DNA of 64,000 nucleotides from Vibrio chagasii (GCF_024347355.1 NZ_AP025465.1:1860001-1924000), one strand, 5' to 3'. Shown: positions 1 to 9,400, counted from the stretch's first letter. The notes: a model not told the origin generated them from the letters alone. Numbers and translations: made by a program.

Positions 1-8
1 ACAGGCTC

Positions 9-2663
9 CTATTGCGCGAGAAAGTCTTTGGCAAAGCGTTGTAATACGCCACCAGCGCTATACACACTTACTTCGTCTGCCGTATCCAATCTACAGGTCA
101 CTGGCACATCAAGTTTTTCTCCGCTTTTACGTGTGATCACTAAAGCCAAATCAGAACCCGCCTGGATGTCGCCATACACGTCGTACAGTTCGGTCCCATC
201 CAACTCTAAGGTGTTGCGATTGATTCCCGCTTTGAATTGCAAAGGCAAAACGCCCATACCCACTAAGTTAGTTCTGTGGATTCGCTCAAAACCTTCAGCA
301 ACAATCACTTCAACACCCGCTAATCGGACGCCTTTAGCCGCCCAGTCGCGTGATGAACCTTGTCCATAGTCTGCGCCAGCCACAACAATCAAAGGTTGTT
401 TACGGTTCATGTAGGTTTCTATCGCTTCCCACATTCGGGTAACCTGCCCTTCGGGCTCAACTCGGGCTAATGAACCTTGCACGACTTCTCCAGCGTCCTT
501 CACCATTTCGTTAAACAGTTTTGGGTTGGCGAATGTTGCTCGTTGCGCGGTTAAATGATCGCCACGATGTGTCGCGTAAGAGTTAAAGTCTTCTTCTGGA
601 ACGTCCATTTTTGCGAGATACTCACCTGCCGCACTTGATGCAAGAATCGCATTTGATGGCGATAGGTGATCCGTAGTGATGTTGTCACCTAAAATGGCTA
701 AAGGCCTCATGCCAGATAGGCTTCGTTCACCTGCGAGAGCCCCTTCCCAATAAGGCGGTCTACGAATATAGGTACTTTGAGGTCGCCAGTCATAAAGCGG
801 TTCAGTCGTTACCTGTTCCCCATCCGGCTGGAACATTTTCACGTAGATTTGTTGGAATTGCTGAGGCTTAACATGCTCACCGACAACCGCATCGATCTCT
901 GCATCACTCGGCCACAAGTCACTTAAATAGATTGGTTTACCATTGTTGTCAGTGCCTAAGCTGTCTTTCTCGATATCAAAGCGAATCGTACCCGCTAAGG
1001 CATAAGCAACCACCAATGGCGGTGAAGCTAGAAAGGCTTGTTTTGCATAAGGATGGATTCGACCATCAAAATTTCGATTGCCCGATAACACCGCAGTGGA
1101 ATAGAGGTCGCGCTCAATGATCTCTTGTTGAATTTGAGGAGCCAACGCTCCACTCATACCGTTACACGTCGTACATGCATAGCCGACAATGCCGAAACCC
1201 AACTGTTCCAGTTCTGGAAGTAAACCTGCTGACTCTAAATAGAGCTTGGCAACCTTAGATCCTGGAGCAAATGACGTTTTCACCCAAGGCTTACGAACCA
1301 GACCAAGTTGATTCGCTTTTTTTGCCACTAGTCCTGCTGCTACCACGTTTCTTGGGTTACTGGTATTAGTGCAAGAGGTAATCGCGGCGATAATTACCGC
1401 GCCATCAGGCATTTGCTCGTCGCTATATTGTTCCGCGTGTTGCGCTTTCCAAGAAGCTTGGCTGATACCCTGCTGAGCAAGCTCACTGGTTGGTAAACGG
1501 CGATGTGGGTTCGAAGGTCCTGCGAGGTTTCGCTCAACTTTCGACAAATCAAACTCCAATACACGCTCATATTGAGCCGAATCGAGATCATCCGCCCAGA
1601 GTCCGGTTTGCTTTGCGTAAAGCTCAACTAACTCTACTTGCTCAGGATCACGACCTGTCAGCTTAAGATATTGAATGGTCTGCTCATCGATGTAGAACAT
1701 ACCTGCCGTCGCGCCGTATTCAGGTGTCATGTTTGAGATAGTCGCACGATCACCAATGGTCAGTGCACGAGCACCTTCACCGAAGAATTCCAAGTAGCTT
1801 GAAACCACTCTTTCATTGCGAAGAAACTCAGTAATAGCAAGCACAATATCAGTAGCCGTAATACCTTCTTGCCTTTGACCGGTAAGTTTAACGCCCACGA
1901 TGTCTGGTAAACGCATCATAGACGGACGACCTAGCATCACAGTCTCGGCTTCCAAGCCGCCCACACCTATTGCAATAACACCCAGAGCATCAACATGCGG
2001 AGTATGGCTGTCGGTACCGACACAGGTATCAGGGAACGCGATACCTTCTTTAGATTGAATAACCGGGGACATTTTCTCCAAGTTAATCTGGTGCATAATC
2101 CCGTTACCCGCAGGGATCACACTCACGTTTTTAAACGCGGTTTTACACCATTCAATAAAATGAAAACGGTCTTCGTTTCTGCGCTCTTCAATCGCGCGGT
2201 TTTTATCAAATGCTTCGTTATCAAACCCGGCATGTTCCACTGCCAAAGAGTGATCAACAATCAGTTGAGTTTCGACCACTGGGTTCACCTTGGCAGGGTC
2301 TCCGCCTTGGTCGGCAATCGCATCGCGTAAGCCAGCTAAATCAACCAGAGCGGTCTGACCCAGAATGTCATGACACACGACACGCGCTGGATACCAAGGA
2401 AAATCTAAGTCGCTCTTGCGTTCAATGATCTGCTTTAAGCTGTCTTCAAGGGTTTCAGGATCACAGCTTCTTACCAATTGCTCCGCCAACACTCGGGACG
2501 TGTAAGGTAAGGTTTTATAGCTACCCGGAGATATCGCGTCTACCGCTTCACGGGCGTCGAAATATTCCAAGCCAGTTCCCGGTAGAGCCTTTCTGTATTG
2601 GCTATTTTCAACGCCTATATTTTGATCAAGGCTCGGGGTTTTCTCAATTTTCACATCAGACAT
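9..2663 (-). CDS. acnD: Fe/S-dependent 2-methylcitrate dehydratase AcnD
   Basis: This aconitase-superfamily enzyme of the methylcitrate cycle dehydrates 2-methylcitrate in the cytoplasm during propionate breakdown. The three expected 4Fe-4S cysteine ligands are visible: one in ITSCTNTSNP (about residue 431) and two in YACTTCNGMSG (about 497 and 500). The C-terminal swivel domain contains the GADYGQGSSRDWAAKG substrate-binding motif. The length of 884 aa fits AcnD. I chose the ATG at 2663 because GGTGGA lies just upstream; an in-frame ATG at 2693 would add ten residues. The gene follows prpC in the same direction. An AGGAG lies at the stop codon on the window edge, suggesting that another gene, typically prpF, starts just outside. 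AcnD rather than housekeeping AcnA/AcnB is inferred from the sequence and the prp context. Very likely. Confidence 0.93.
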   Translation of the reverse strand: MSDVKIEKTPSLDQNIGVENSQYRKALPGTGLEYFDAREAVDAISPGSYKTLPYTSRVLAEQLVRSCDPETLEDSLKQIIERKSDLDFPWYPARVVCHDILGQTALVDLAGLRDAIADQGGDPAKVNPVVETQLIVDHSLAVEHAGFDNEAFDKNRAIEERRNEDRFHFIEWCKTAFKNVSVIPAGNGIMHQINLEKMSPVIQSKEGIAFPDTCVGTDSHTPHVDALGVIAIGVGGLEAETVMLGRPSMMRLPDIVGVKLTGQRQEGITATDIVLAITEFLRNERVVSSYLEFFGEGARALTIGDRATISNMTPEYGATAGMFYIDEQTIQYLKLTGRDPEQVELVELYAKQTGLWADDLDSAQYERVLEFDLSKVERNLAGPSNPHRRLPTSELAQQGISQASWKAQHAEQYSDEQMPDGAVIIAAITSCTNTSNPRNVVAAGLVAKKANQLGLVRKPWVKTSFAPGSKVAKLYLESAGLLPELEQLGFGIVGYACTTCNGMSGALAPQIQQEIIERDLYSTAVLSGNRNFDGRIHPYAKQAFLASPPLVVAYALAGTIRFDIEKDSLGTDNNGKPIYLSDLWPSDAEIDAVVGEHVKPQQFQQIYVKMFQPDGEQVTTEPLYDWRPQSTYIRRPPYWEGALAGERSLSGMRPLAILGDNITTDHLSPSNAILASSAAGEYLAKMDVPEEDFNSYATHRGDHLTAQRATFANPKLFNEMVKDAGEVVQGSLARVEPEGQVTRMWEAIETYMNRKQPLIVVAGADYGQGSSRDWAAKGVRLAGVEVIVAEGFERIHRTNLVGMGVLPLQFKAGINRNTLELDGTELYDVYGDIQAGSDLALVITRKSGEKLDVPVTCRLDTADEVSVYSAGGVLQRFAKDFLAQ

Positions 2664-2741
2664 ACATCCACCATTATCTAAAATTCTATTCATTGGTTCT
2701 CAAGGACAACTCGATATATGAGCCACCTTGAGACAGAAGGA

Positions 2742-3932
2742 TTAACGTAAATGAATAGGTAGCCAGTCTTGATGCTCCGGCCCGGTGTAGTCTGCACTTG
2801 GACGAATGATGCGATTATTTTCTCTCTGTTCGAACACGTGCGCCGTCCAGCCCGTAAGGCGGCTCATCACGAAGATCGGAGTAAACAGTTTGGTTGGAAT
2901 ATCCATGAAGTGGTAGGCCGATGCGTGGAAAAAGTCCGCATTACAGAACAAGCCTTTCTCACGCTTCATAACCGCTTCAACGCGCTCAGATACAGCATAA
3001 AGCTGCTCGTCGCCAACTTCTTGCGCTAGCTCTTTTGACCAACGTTTGATTAGCGCGTTACGTGGGTCGCTCTCACGATAAATGGCGTGACCGAAACCCA
3101 TGATTTTGTCTTTGTTAGCAAGCATCTTCATGATGTTCGCTTCAGCTTCATCGGCGGTTTTCCAATCTTGGATCATTTCCATTGCCGCTTCATTCGCACC
3201 GCCATGCAGTGGGCCTCTTAGTGTGCCAATTGCTGCTGTCACACACGAATGGATATCCGACAGTGTTGATGCACAAACCCGAGCCGCAAAAGTAGAGGCA
3301 TTAAACTCATGCTCTGCATAAAGCGTTAGCGAACAATGCATCACCTTCTTATGCAATTCACTCGGTGCTTTGTCCGTTAGCATCTTCAAGAAGTAACCAC
3401 CTAAACATGATTCGCTTTGATCCTGTGTATCAATTCGCACACCATCGTGACTGAAGCGATACCAATAGCAGATAATGGCAGGGAAAAGTGCAAGCATACG
3501 TTCTGTTGATGATAGCTGCTCAGAGAAGTCAGATTCTTGCTCTAAGTTACCCAACATTGAGCAACCTGTTCTCATCACATCCATAGGGTGAGCGTCTGCA
3601 GGGATAAGTTCTAAAGCGGCTTTCAACGGTTCAGGCAAGCCACGTAAACCAATCAACAATGTTTTGTAGTCGTCTAACTCTTTTTCACTGGGTAGATGAC
3701 CTCTTAGTAGCAGGTGTGCGACTTCTTCAAATTGAGCATGATTCGCAAGGTCGGTTATGTCATAGCCACGGTAAGTTAAACCCGTTCCTGATTTGCCAAC
3801 CGTACATAGCGCCGTCGAGCCTGCGCTTTGCCCTCGCAGACCAGCACCACCAATCGCTGGTGCTGCACTTACTTGTTGTTTTACTGCAGAAGCATTATCG
3901 ACAGTTGCTTGATCACTCAAAGATAAAGACAT
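2742..3932 (-). CDS. prpC: 2-methylcitrate synthase
   Basis: PrpC condenses propionyl-CoA with oxaloacetate to 2-methylcitrate, the first committed step of the methylcitrate cycle. The 396-residue protein has the citrate synthase fold. Active-site signatures are YAEHEFNAS (His about 208), PLHGGANEAAM (His 243) and GFGHAIYRESDPR (His 282). An N-terminal extension of about 25 residues precedes the conserved GLRGQSAGSTALCTVG segment. It lies 159 bp downstream of prpB and 78 bp before the chosen acnD start, all on the minus strand. AAGGAG lies just upstream of the ATG. The prp neighbours separate it from housekeeping citrate synthase, and its sequence is of the short PrpC type. Confidence 0.95.
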   Translation of the reverse strand: MSLSLSDQATVDNASAVKQQVSAAPAIGGAGLRGQSAGSTALCTVGKSGTGLTYRGYDITDLANHAQFEEVAHLLLRGHLPSEKELDDYKTLLIGLRGLPEPLKAALELIPADAHPMDVMRTGCSMLGNLEQESDFSEQLSSTERMLALFPAIICYWYRFSHDGVRIDTQDQSESCLGGYFLKMLTDKAPSELHKKVMHCSLTLYAEHEFNASTFAARVCASTLSDIHSCVTAAIGTLRGPLHGGANEAAMEMIQDWKTADEAEANIMKMLANKDKIMGFGHAIYRESDPRNALIKRWSKELAQEVGDEQLYAVSERVEAVMKREKGLFCNADFFHASAYHFMDIPTKLFTPIFVMSRLTGWTAHVFEQRENNRIIRPSADYTGPEHQDWLPIHLR

Positions 3933-4091
3933 GATGAACTCCTTTTCTGGGTTAGCCGCCCTGCACTCTTTGGTGCTGACTATTTATATTCAGTGACCGC
4001 AACTATCTCATTCGATTTGACGGACCCGATGTGACTAACTAACCATTCACGTTATTGGATTAAGTTGATGTTTTAATATTTGAAACTGTGT

Positions 4092-4988
4092 TTATTCTTC
4101 ACTCGAAAACAATTGATCCAGCTTGTTCTCGTAGTCGTGGTAATTCAGGTGCTCATAGAGCTCTTTACGAGTTTGCATTGAATCCAACAGTGCTTCTTGA
4201 TTACCTTCAACTAGCAAGTGCTTATAAACATTCTCTGCCGTTTTGTTCATTGCGCGGAATGCACTGAGTGGATAAAGCACCATGTCGACATGAGATTGCG
4301 CCAGCTCTTTGCAGTTGTAGAGTGGGGTTTGTCCAAATTCGGTGATATTGGCCAAGATTGGCACATGCTTACCTGTCGCTGATTTGAGCGCTTCAGAAAA
4401 CTTTACATATTGGTCGAGCTGATTCATCGCTTCAGGGAAGATCATGTCTGCGCCCGCTTCAACACACGCAATCGCTCGCTCAATCGCGCTATCAATGCCT
4501 TCAACTGCCAATGCATCGGTACGAGCCATGATCACAAAGCTCTCATCAGTTCTTGCATCGGTTGCCGCTTTTACTCGATCGACCATTTCTTGTTGGCTAA
4601 CAATCGCTTTATTTGGTCGGTGACCACATCTCTTCTGAGCCACTTGGTCTTCCATGTGAATGGCAGCAGCGCCAGCTTTTTCCATCGCTCGAATGGTTCG
4701 TGCAATATTAAACGCCCCACCAAATCCCGTATCAATATCCACCAGCAAAGGTAAATCACACGCGTTGGTAATGCGTTCCACATCCACCAACACATCGTTC
4801 AATGTGGTAATACCCAGATCAGGCAAACCGTAAGACGCATTGGCGATACCTCCACCAGACAAGTAGATAGCCTGATGACCTAAGTTCTTTGCCATCATCG
4901 CGCAATACGGATTTACCGTGCCGACGATCTGCAGTGGATCATTGTCTTGCACAGCTTGGCGGAACTTCGCTCCTGCTGATAACTTCAT
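4092..4988 (-). CDS. prpB: 2-methylisocitrate lyase
   Basis: PrpB cleaves 2-methylisocitrate to pyruvate and succinate, the last step of the methylcitrate cycle. The 298-residue protein belongs to the isocitrate lyase/PEP mutase superfamily. It shows the catalytic K-R-C-G-H motif at residues 119-123 (nucleophile Cys121), the metal-binding stretch [11 protein letters not shown] (81-91) and HMEDQ (111-115). Length matches known PrpB proteins. It is the first enzyme gene after the GntR regulator, 37 bp downstream of it, so prpR-like, prpB, prpC and acnD probably form one transcript. GGGAGCG upstream of the ATG is a good ribosome binding site. Confidence 0.95.
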   Translation of the reverse strand: MKLSAGAKFRQAVQDNDPLQIVGTVNPYCAMMAKNLGHQAIYLSGGGIANASYGLPDLGITTLNDVLVDVERITNACDLPLLVDIDTGFGGAFNIARTIRAMEKAGAAAIHMEDQVAQKRCGHRPNKAIVSQQEMVDRVKAATDARTDESFVIMARTDALAVEGIDSAIERAIACVEAGADMIFPEAMNQLDQYVKFSEALKSATGKHVPILANITEFGQTPLYNCKELAQSHVDMVLYPLSAFRAMNKTAENVYKHLLVEGNQEALLDSMQTRKELYEHLNYHDYENKLDQLFSSEE

Positions 4989-5025
4989 AATGACGCTCCC
5001 TGTTTAATGTTGATTTTGTAATTTT

Positions 5026-5760
5026 TTAATCCACACCTTTGGATTGAATTTGTTGTTCGATAAGCAGACGACTACCGGATATGTGTCGACGCATCAGCAT
5101 TTCTGCTAGCTCTTCATCACGGTTACGGATTGCTTGTAGGATATATTTATGTTCATCAAGCGCCTCTTTTGGTCGAGACTGCGCTCTAGGTGATTGATAG
5201 CGATACATGCGTAACAAGTGGTAAAGCTCATCACACAGTAGAGAAATAAGTTTGCTGTTGCGGCTGGCTTTAATGATTCGATAATGGAAGTCGAAATCGC
5301 CGTGTTGATGAAAGTAGGAAGAACCCTCGACTTCATCGATATGTTGGGAATGTGTCGACAATAATCCTTCAAGCCCGATAAGCTCATCTTGTGTGATGTG
5401 TCTTGCTGCTAGCCTTGCAGCCATGCCTTCTAGAGCCTCTCGAACCGCGTAAAGCTCAAGTAGCTTGTCAGCAGAAAAGGTAATCACTCGGGCGCCAATA
5501 TGAGGAATTCGCTCAATCAGCCCTAACCCTTCGACACGCATAATCGCTTCACGCAAAGGACCACGACTGACCTCAAAGCGTTTAGCTAACTCGGGTTCCG
5601 AGATCTTGCTACCAGGCGCTAACTCGCCGTTAACTATCGCTTCAACCAAGTATTCCGTCAGGCTTTCTGACTTGGTATTTTCTTTTTCACCAATACGCGT
5701 TTTTATGTTAGCGCTTAAGGCAAGATCTTTTGTCGCAGTATTCATATTCACTCTGCTCAC
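5026..5760 (-). CDS. GntR/FadR-family regulator of the prp operon
   Basis: This 244-residue regulator has an N-terminal GntR winged helix (about residues 33-98; ISEPELAKRFEVSRGPLREA is the recognition region) and a C-terminal all-helical FCD ligand-binding domain. It heads the prp operon and is followed by prpB after 37 bp. Two perfect ATTGTCGACAAT palindromes lie 63-95 bp upstream of its start and overlap the predicted promoter, so repression relieved by a methylcitrate-cycle metabolite, with autoregulation, is the simplest model. Many Vibrio and Shewanella use this GntR regulator instead of the sigma-54-type PrpR of enteric bacteria. The effector cannot be read from the sequence. Confidence 0.88.
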   Translation of the reverse strand: MSRVNMNTATKDLALSANIKTRIGEKENTKSESLTEYLVEAIVNGELAPGSKISEPELAKRFEVSRGPLREAIMRVEGLGLIERIPHIGARVITFSADKLLELYAVREALEGMAARLAARHITQDELIGLEGLLSTHSQHIDEVEGSSYFHQHGDFDFHYRIIKASRNSKLISLLCDELYHLLRMYRYQSPRAQSRPKEALDEHKYILQAIRNRDEELAEMLMRRHISGSRLLIEQQIQSKGVD

Positions 5761-5807
5761 TTCTCATTGTCGAACCAAAACTGTCAACAATTTAACAACA
5801 TGAACAT

Positions 5808-5837
5808 AAAATACACGATCAAATTGTCGACAATCAA
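5808..5837 (-). promoter_or_regulatory. Predicted promoter of the prp operon
   Basis: On the minus strand a TTGATT (-35, 5832-5837) and a TATTTT (-10, 5808-5813) are separated by 18 bp. One GTCGAC operator falls in the spacer and overlaps the -35 hexamer. This placement would let a bound GntR repressor block RNA polymerase. Prediction by eye only. Confidence 0.45.
5823..5834. promoter_or_regulatory. GntR operator site 1 (prp promoter)
   Basis: Perfect 12-bp palindrome ATTGTCGACAAT, matching the operator form known for GntR-type PrpR in gammaproteobacteria. It overlaps the predicted -35 region of the prp promoter, and its centre is 19 bp from the second site. Confidence 0.8.
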
Positions 5838-5840
5838 GAT

Positions 5841-5854
5841 AATTGTCGACAATT
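5841..5854. promoter_or_regulatory. GntR operator site 2 (prp promoter)
   Basis: Perfect 14-bp palindrome AATTGTCGACAATT, the second copy of the operator. The 19-bp centre-to-centre spacing is close to two helical turns, so two repressor dimers could bind one face of the DNA. It lies upstream of the predicted -35. Confidence 0.8.
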
Positions 5855-6052
5855 TAGACTAAGGTATGACGCAGAAAAGCTGAACAATATGAGGTTGGAT
5901 TGGTGAATTATCTTTAGCAGAACCCGATGGGGTATTAATGTATTACCAGCGCTACGAGTCAAGTGAAAGTATATGGGACGAAACAGTACGTATGGAAATT
6001 TACCGTTTTACACGCTTTTTGATTTCTGACATTAACGGTCTACTCGTTTGAA

Positions 6053-6595
6053 TCAGGTTATTGGCACGTATTGTTGACTGCGAGAACGCGATACCAACGT
6101 TGGGAACTCAAATATTCCGCCCTTGATAAGTACGATGTGTTGGCTAAAGTAATTCACGGCACTACGACTCACATCTCGGGTTCGCGTTTTCATTACGATG
6201 TCAGATGCTGTGAAAAACAGCTCTTCAAAATGAGGGTCGGTTTTATGTTCGGTAAAGTCCTCTACCTCAGAATCATATAAACAGTACTCGAAAACATTTT
6301 TGTGTCTCTCGACCACTTGCGCTTCAGAAGTAAATAACACCCCATCGCCGCTATTCGAAAAAGAGTAAGACATGATGGAAAAGTGCTCATCAGTAAAATT
6401 GGTCGAGCTTAATGTCTTGAGTTTGAGCCCGTTCTTTCTTTCAACGTACTGTTTATAGTTGTAGACAAAGCTTAAGTTGTGACGATTCTGATGCGTATAA
6501 TGCCTAATAAAAGAAAAAAGCATAAAAACTAAACTTAACAGAAAGAAAAAGTGATACTTATTAAAATTTTTCAAGGATATTTTTAATTTTTTCAT
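6053..6595 (-). CDS. Small membrane partner of the ToxR-like regulator (VtrC/ToxS-like position)
   Basis: This 180-residue protein has a short basic N-terminus, one membrane helix (about residues 14-31) and a periplasmic domain of about 150 residues with a single cysteine. Its first 35 bases overlap the end of the upstream regulator gene, indicating translational coupling. This architecture is that of the accessory half of ToxR/ToxS, TcpP/TcpH and VtrA/VtrC pairs, in which the partner stabilises the regulator or forms a joint ligand pocket in the periplasm. I see no sequence motif that assigns it to one of these families, so the role is inferred from order, topology and overlap. The protein is rich in Phe, Ser and Lys, and the DNA is AT-rich like other such loci. 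Confidence 0.7.
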   Translation of the reverse strand: MKKLKISLKNFNKYHFFFLLSLVFMLFSFIRHYTHQNRHNLSFVYNYKQYVERKNGLKLKTLSSTNFTDEHFSIMSYSFSNSGDGVLFTSEAQVVERHKNVFEYCLYDSEVEDFTEHKTDPHFEELFFTASDIVMKTRTRDVSRSAVNYFSQHIVLIKGGIFEFPTLVSRSRSQQYVPIT

Positions 6596-7340
6596 TTTGA
6601 GAGTGAACTGAGATTATATAGTTATTGGCATAAGAGTTTTGCGATACATCTTCTAACGCATAGGCGAAGTAAACCTTCTTACCTTCAACTTGATAAAATA
6701 GCGTCATATCGGTATTCAGTTGACTAATAAGGTTCAATAATAGCTTAGGCGCAGTATGATCCCTTAAAGTGATCAGGTTGATATTATTACCAGCCTGACT
6801 CTCCAAGACCTTTAAATGGTAGTCAGATGATATAAAAGAATCTTTCATATATGGGGAGATCTGGGATAAACCTGAGTAAGCATAATCCTGGTACAAAAAA
6901 TAACCACCAACAGCAAGATTTAAGCTTATAAAGAGCGTTAAAATAGGTTTTGCCTTGGTTGATATCTTGCTTGTAATCTCCTGATATAAGGGCTCGTTCT
7001 TTTCAATTTCTGGCTCTTCTGAGTCCAGGCTTATCAGTGCGTTATCGATAAACACATTCAGTTTAGTGCTTATGCTGTAACCAACACCACGGAATGCCGT
7101 AATTTCAACGTTCGCCTCTAGATCATAAAAGGCCTTTCTCAAAAGCGAAATACTTCGTTTTATCGACCCCTCAGTCACCACCTTGTTCTTCCAAACTGTA
7201 TCTAATATGGTCGACTTTTCGACCATTTCTCCTTGCTTTTCCAATAAAAGAATCGCTAATTTAAACTCGTTATTATTGAGCAGTAATTCCTTTTCTCGAT
7301 AAGTTATTTTATTTTTCCCACTATCAAATTCTACATTCAT
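6561..7340 (-). CDS. ToxR/VtrA-like transmembrane transcriptional regulator
   Basis: This 259-residue protein carries an OmpR/ToxR-type winged helix in the cytoplasm (about residues 8-95; motifs NNEFKLAILLLEKQGEMVEK, SIKRSISLLRKAF and ITAFRGVGYSI). A linker, one membrane helix (about 131-151) and a periplasmic domain of 108 residues without cysteine follow. There is no phosphorylatable receiver domain. Known relatives (ToxR, TcpP, CadC, VtrA) activate virulence or stress genes directly from the membrane. It is followed by an overlapping partner gene. Targets are unknown; the nearest candidates are the esterase and the inverse-autotransporter cluster at 7.7-17.3 kb, but this is inference only. 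Confidence 0.85.
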   Translation of the reverse strand: MNVEFDSGKNKITYREKELLLNNNEFKLAILLLEKQGEMVEKSTILDTVWKNKVVTEGSIKRSISLLRKAFYDLEANVEITAFRGVGYSISTKLNVFIDNALISLDSEEPEIEKNEPLYQEITSKISTKAKPILTLFISLNLAVGGYFLYQDYAYSGLSQISPYMKDSFISSDYHLKVLESQAGNNINLITLRDHTAPKLLLNLISQLNTDMTLFYQVEGKKVYFAYALEDVSQNSYANNYIISVHSQNEKIKNILEKF

Positions 7341-7557
7341 TGATAGAAAAACCTCATTAAAGCATTTAGATTCATAAAATCACATCGATTGTAATCACAG
7401 ATCAATTATACCTAGTAAGCAACTTGATAAACACAGTCGCCCAATCAGAATTGAAATGAATCCTAGAAAGGATTTAATTACCCCATATCACTACGCAAAA
7501 ATAGAGGAAAAACGTTTACTATTTGACCTGAAATTTATTTGATTTACCAAGAAAATA
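7341..7557. other. AT-rich upstream region of the ToxR-like gene
   Basis: This stretch between the regulator start and the esterase terminator is AT-rich and holds no convincing gene. It must contain the promoter of the regulator pair. No clear operator was seen. Confidence 0.5.
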
Positions 7558-7560
7558 AAA

Positions 7561-7594
7561 AAGCCACAGTTTTATACATAAACTGTGGCTTTTT
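7561..7594 (-). terminator. Terminator downstream of the esterase gene
   Basis: A perfect 12-bp stem (7561-7572 with 7580-7591) around a 7-nt loop is flanked by A-runs and T-runs on both sides. It is 82 bp past the esterase stop codon and could work on both strands. Confidence 0.85.
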
Positions 7595-7675
7595 GATTGA
7601 TACCTAACCATTTAACTAACAAATGATTAAGACTAATAGTAGTCAGGCTTTCGGCTCATGCTCTTGCAATACAGG

Positions 7676-9310
7676 CTACAAAGCCATCACTTGGTTTACT
7701 TGTTCACATAAGCTGGCATTAAGCGTGTTGTCCCAATCATTTTCCGTAACAAACTCACCCTTAGTGTTAAAAACCGTCACATTATCTTTTTCTGAAGCGT
7801 ACGGTGTGAATGTAGAGGTTTGTAACCACTGCGACATAAGATCATTTTTAACCGACTTATCTTTGCTAGAAAATTCTGCAGGTCCGGATACCGCATTCAC
7901 CTCATTACCGAAAATAAAAGAAAGCTCTGCACCATGACATGAACTCTCCGATGCCTTACACGTTTTGGCAAAGCTCTCTACGTAGTAGTCAGGCCACAGG
8001 CTAAAATCAGGTTGATAGTTGAACTGGTACAGCGCCGCATTCGAACCACCTGCAGCCAAGTTTTGCGCAACCTGTTGAGATGAACACGCAAACAGCACTT
8101 GATTCATGAGTTTGCGGGCATTGGTTTTACGCTTTGCTGCGGTGCTATTCCAGAAGCTTAATTTGAACTCCGGGATATTACGCAGCTTAGAGCCCTTATC
8201 TGCACCGAAAAACAGATCAATCAGTGAGTTATAACTGCCGGGTAAATCAAGAAGCGCATCAAACGGCGCAACAAAGATATTCGACTCATCTTGGTTGAAA
8301 CCCAGAGTCACATCAACGCCATTTATCGATTTTAGTTCACTCGGCTGATACGGGACAGTCTCTCCATCGACATAGGGTGCCCAAGATAACAGACCCGCTG
8401 TTTTAGGGGTAATACTAGTCAAGCTATTCAGCTGCGTTGCCGCCGCTTTCATTTGAACTTGGACATCCACGATCTCTTCAAAAGGCACGCTAGAAATGTC
8501 TTTGTTCTTTCCAAGCTTATCTTGAACAACACCCGCTACCCATTTCGCTGACTCCGCATCTTTGTACTTAACGCCATATGGATTACTTTCCATGATGGCA
8601 CGTTGGTACAGGTGAGAGTTTTGTTGCTCATCCATTAATTGGATGCCAATCGACATCGCACCTGCACTTTCACCAAACAAAGTAATGTTGTCGGCATCGC
8701 CACCAAAACTATCAATATTGGCATGAATCCACTGCAACGCCGCCTTCTGGTCTTGGATACCGTAGTTACCAGAGTGTTGTTCACTGTAGTAGCTACCAAG
8801 AATACCCAAACGGTAATTCATGCTAACCAGAATAAAGGGGTTGCCCTCATCTGCATTTTTAGCAACAAGCTTCGCGCCATCAAACTGCTTAACTGTACTA
8901 GAGCCTAGCTCAAATGCACCGCCATGAATGAACACATAAACGGGCAGCTTTTCGCCTTGTTCAACCCCAGATGGGCGCCAAACGTTCGCATTTAAACAGT
9001 CTTCACTTTGTGTTTCTTGTACTACGCCGTTCGCTTCCATTGTGTGAGGTATTTGCGGGCAGATATCCCCTGCAGAAGTCACATTATAATGAACGCCCGC
9101 TTTAAAGTGATTAAGCTTGGGGGCCTGAAAGCGTTCTGCTGAAGCATATTTTACGCCCATAAACGCATCGACTTGTGATGAATAGCCCACCGGCGAATGC
9201 GCTAGGCCTTGTAGTGTCGCCCCTTCAATATCCACGCTTGGTGCTGCAATAGCTTGGTTGCTTAACGCTAGAACGGCGCTTGCAATCGAGATTGATAATG
9301 TATTTTTCAT
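7676..9310 (-). CDS. Secreted type-B carboxylesterase
   Basis: This is a 544-residue carboxylesterase/cholinesterase-family alpha/beta-hydrolase. The nucleophile elbow GESAGAMS holds the catalytic Ser. The oxyanion-hole stretch is VFIHGGAFELGSS, and the family motif EDCLNANVWRP is present. A catalytic His is likely in the SSCHGAELSFIFGN segment. The start at 9310 gives a clean signal peptide (MKNTLSISIASAVLALSNQAIAA), so the enzyme should be exported and may hydrolyse esters outside the cell or in the periplasm. A longer reading frame from 9376 would bury this signal. A strong terminator lies between this gene and the upstream 865-aa gene, so it is probably transcribed separately. The substrate cannot be predicted. 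Confidence 0.88.
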   Translation of the reverse strand: MKNTLSISIASAVLALSNQAIAAPSVDIEGATLQGLAHSPVGYSSQVDAFMGVKYASAERFQAPKLNHFKAGVHYNVTSAGDICPQIPHTMEANGVVQETQSEDCLNANVWRPSGVEQGEKLPVYVFIHGGAFELGSSTVKQFDGAKLVAKNADEGNPFILVSMNYRLGILGSYYSEQHSGNYGIQDQKAALQWIHANIDSFGGDADNITLFGESAGAMSIGIQLMDEQQNSHLYQRAIMESNPYGVKYKDAESAKWVAGVVQDKLGKNKDISSVPFEEIVDVQVQMKAAATQLNSLTSITPKTAGLLSWAPYVDGETVPYQPSELKSINGVDVTLGFNQDESNIFVAPFDALLDLPGSYNSLIDLFFGADKGSKLRNIPEFKLSFWNSTAAKRKTNARKLMNQVLFACSSQQVAQNLAAGGSNAALYQFNYQPDFSLWPDYYVESFAKTCKASESSCHGAELSFIFGNEVNAVSGPAEFSSKDKSVKNDLMSQWLQTSTFTPYASEKDNVTVFNTKGEFVTENDWDNTLNASLCEQVNQVMAL

Positions 9311-9353
9311 CGGTTTACTCAAAAATAGAGAATCAGTGTTATTCGTAAAAATC

Positions 9354-9385
9354 AAAAAAGGAGCAAGGTTTGTCACCTTGCTCCC
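9354..9385 (-). terminator. Strong terminator after the exported-protein cluster
   Basis: On the minus strand a 10-bp GC-rich stem (GGAGCAAGGT with ACCTTGCTCC, 5-nt loop) is followed by six T residues. It begins 16 bp after the 865-aa gene and closes the 9.4-17.3 kb cluster. Confidence 0.9.
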
Positions 9386-9400
9386 TATGCTTACAAACGA

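Noticed and set aside
9..2663. Housekeeping aconitase (AcnA) as identity of the first gene
   Set aside because: Location next to prpC and prpB under the GntR regulator, and AcnD-like N-terminus, favour AcnD.
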